Positions 63,875-64,000 of a stretch of DNA of 64,000 nt are shown in pieces. This DNA is from Anaerolineae bacterium (lineage in GTDB: Bacteria; Chloroflexota; Anaerolineae; Aggregatilineales; Aggregatilineaceae). The notes beneath the pieces were generated by a model. That model did not search any database, had not been told where the DNA came from, and worked only from the letters and a program-made list of their open reading frames with translations. Numbering within the stretch: position 1 is the first letter of the stretch; each line of letters begins with the position of its first letter. Where the stretch lies: positions 31,975 through 95,974 of the forward strand of contig JAHDLB010000026.1 of NCBI GenBank assembly GCA_018432315.1, read 5' to 3'. Both the position numbers and the translations under genes were made by a program.

Positions 63875-63991
63875 GTTGGCGACGACCTACGCTCCCAGGG
63901 GGCTGCCCCCCCAGTACCATCGGCGCGGGCGGGCTTAACTACCGGGTTCGAGAAGGGACCGGGTGTACCCCCACCGCTACAGTCACCAACC
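63875..63991 (-). rRNA. rrf: 5S ribosomal RNA
   Basis: About 117 bases on the minus strand. The ends pair (GGTTGGTGAC with GTCGCCAAC), and the body has the universal 5S features: CCCTTCTCGAACCCGG (loop C region with CGAAC), GTTAAGCC, and GCGCCGATGGTACT followed by a GC stem and GGGAGCGTAGGTCG. It is the last gene of an rRNA operon whose 23S and 16S would lie past the right edge. The ends are fixed by pairing and may be off by one or two bases. Confidence 0.95.
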
Positions 63992-64000
63992 ACCGTCCGA

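Overview
The window is a chromosomal segment of a high-GC (roughly two-thirds G+C), dense bacterial genome. I infer a member of the Chloroflexota, probably Anaerolineae-like. The basis is indirect: many secreted or lipid-anchored proteins with Thr/Pro-rich linkers, bacterial SH3 domains, WD40 propellers and PsbP-like domains; an LCP-family protein; a PASTA-less Ser/Thr kinase; and a cobalamin-type acyl-CoA mutase. No 16S gene lies in the window, so this is a family-level guess from gene content.

Layout. 1-3500: end of a CPA2 antiporter, then small membrane or secreted genes. 3550-7210: an autoregulated TetR/ABC-2 exporter operon with two inverted-repeat operators, plus a DUF6920-type lipoprotein-like gene. 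7470-10300: a two-domain GNAT enzyme, a low-GC Mrr nuclease (likely acquired) and endonuclease V. 10300-16020: a secreted FG-GAP protein divergent from a Ser/Thr kinase, a YeiH-type exporter, a GNAT enzyme and a STAS-like protein. 16180-23760: a WD40/SH3 membrane protein, uvrC, an M24 peptidase, a second WD40 protein and two tandem paralogous lipoproteins. 23850-27490: a minus-strand operon ridA / MBL hydrolase / OmpR regulator / histidine kinase. 27600-37030: a TQGYWKTH secreted protein, a B12-type mutase, a TPR protein, a four-domain glycosidase/SGNH protein, mutM and a methyltransferase. 37300-47400: a YaeQ-like nuclease, PHP phosphatase, FHA protein, lipoprotein, a pseudo-GTPase/VOC fusion, lipoamide dehydrogenase, a YkgJ protein, a PlsC acyltransferase, a PrsW-like protease and a SdrD-B-like protein. 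47500-54070: an LCP protein, grpE-dnaK-dnaJ and prmA. 54150-57520: methylmalonyl-CoA epimerase, a membrane-anchored TIM-barrel protein and acyl-CoA dehydrogenase. 57650-59650: a roughly 200-nt small RNA or leader with consensus promoter and terminator, then cysK-cysE. 59730-63700: a 1,324-residue lipoprotein. 63875-63991: 5S rRNA, the end of an rRNA operon that lies beyond the right edge.

How genes work together. cysE and cysK give serine to cysteine. Mutase, epimerase and acyl-CoA dehydrogenase suggest propionate / branched-chain acyl-CoA catabolism. uvrC, mutM and endonuclease V are DNA repair. GrpE-DnaK-DnaJ is a complete chaperone operon.

Most unusual signals: two intergenic elements (4431-4508 and 30247-30324) that fold into the same four-way cloverleaf with unrelated sequence; the small RNA ahead of cysK with a 6S-like bubble; and a degenerate MglA-like GTPase fused to a VOC domain.
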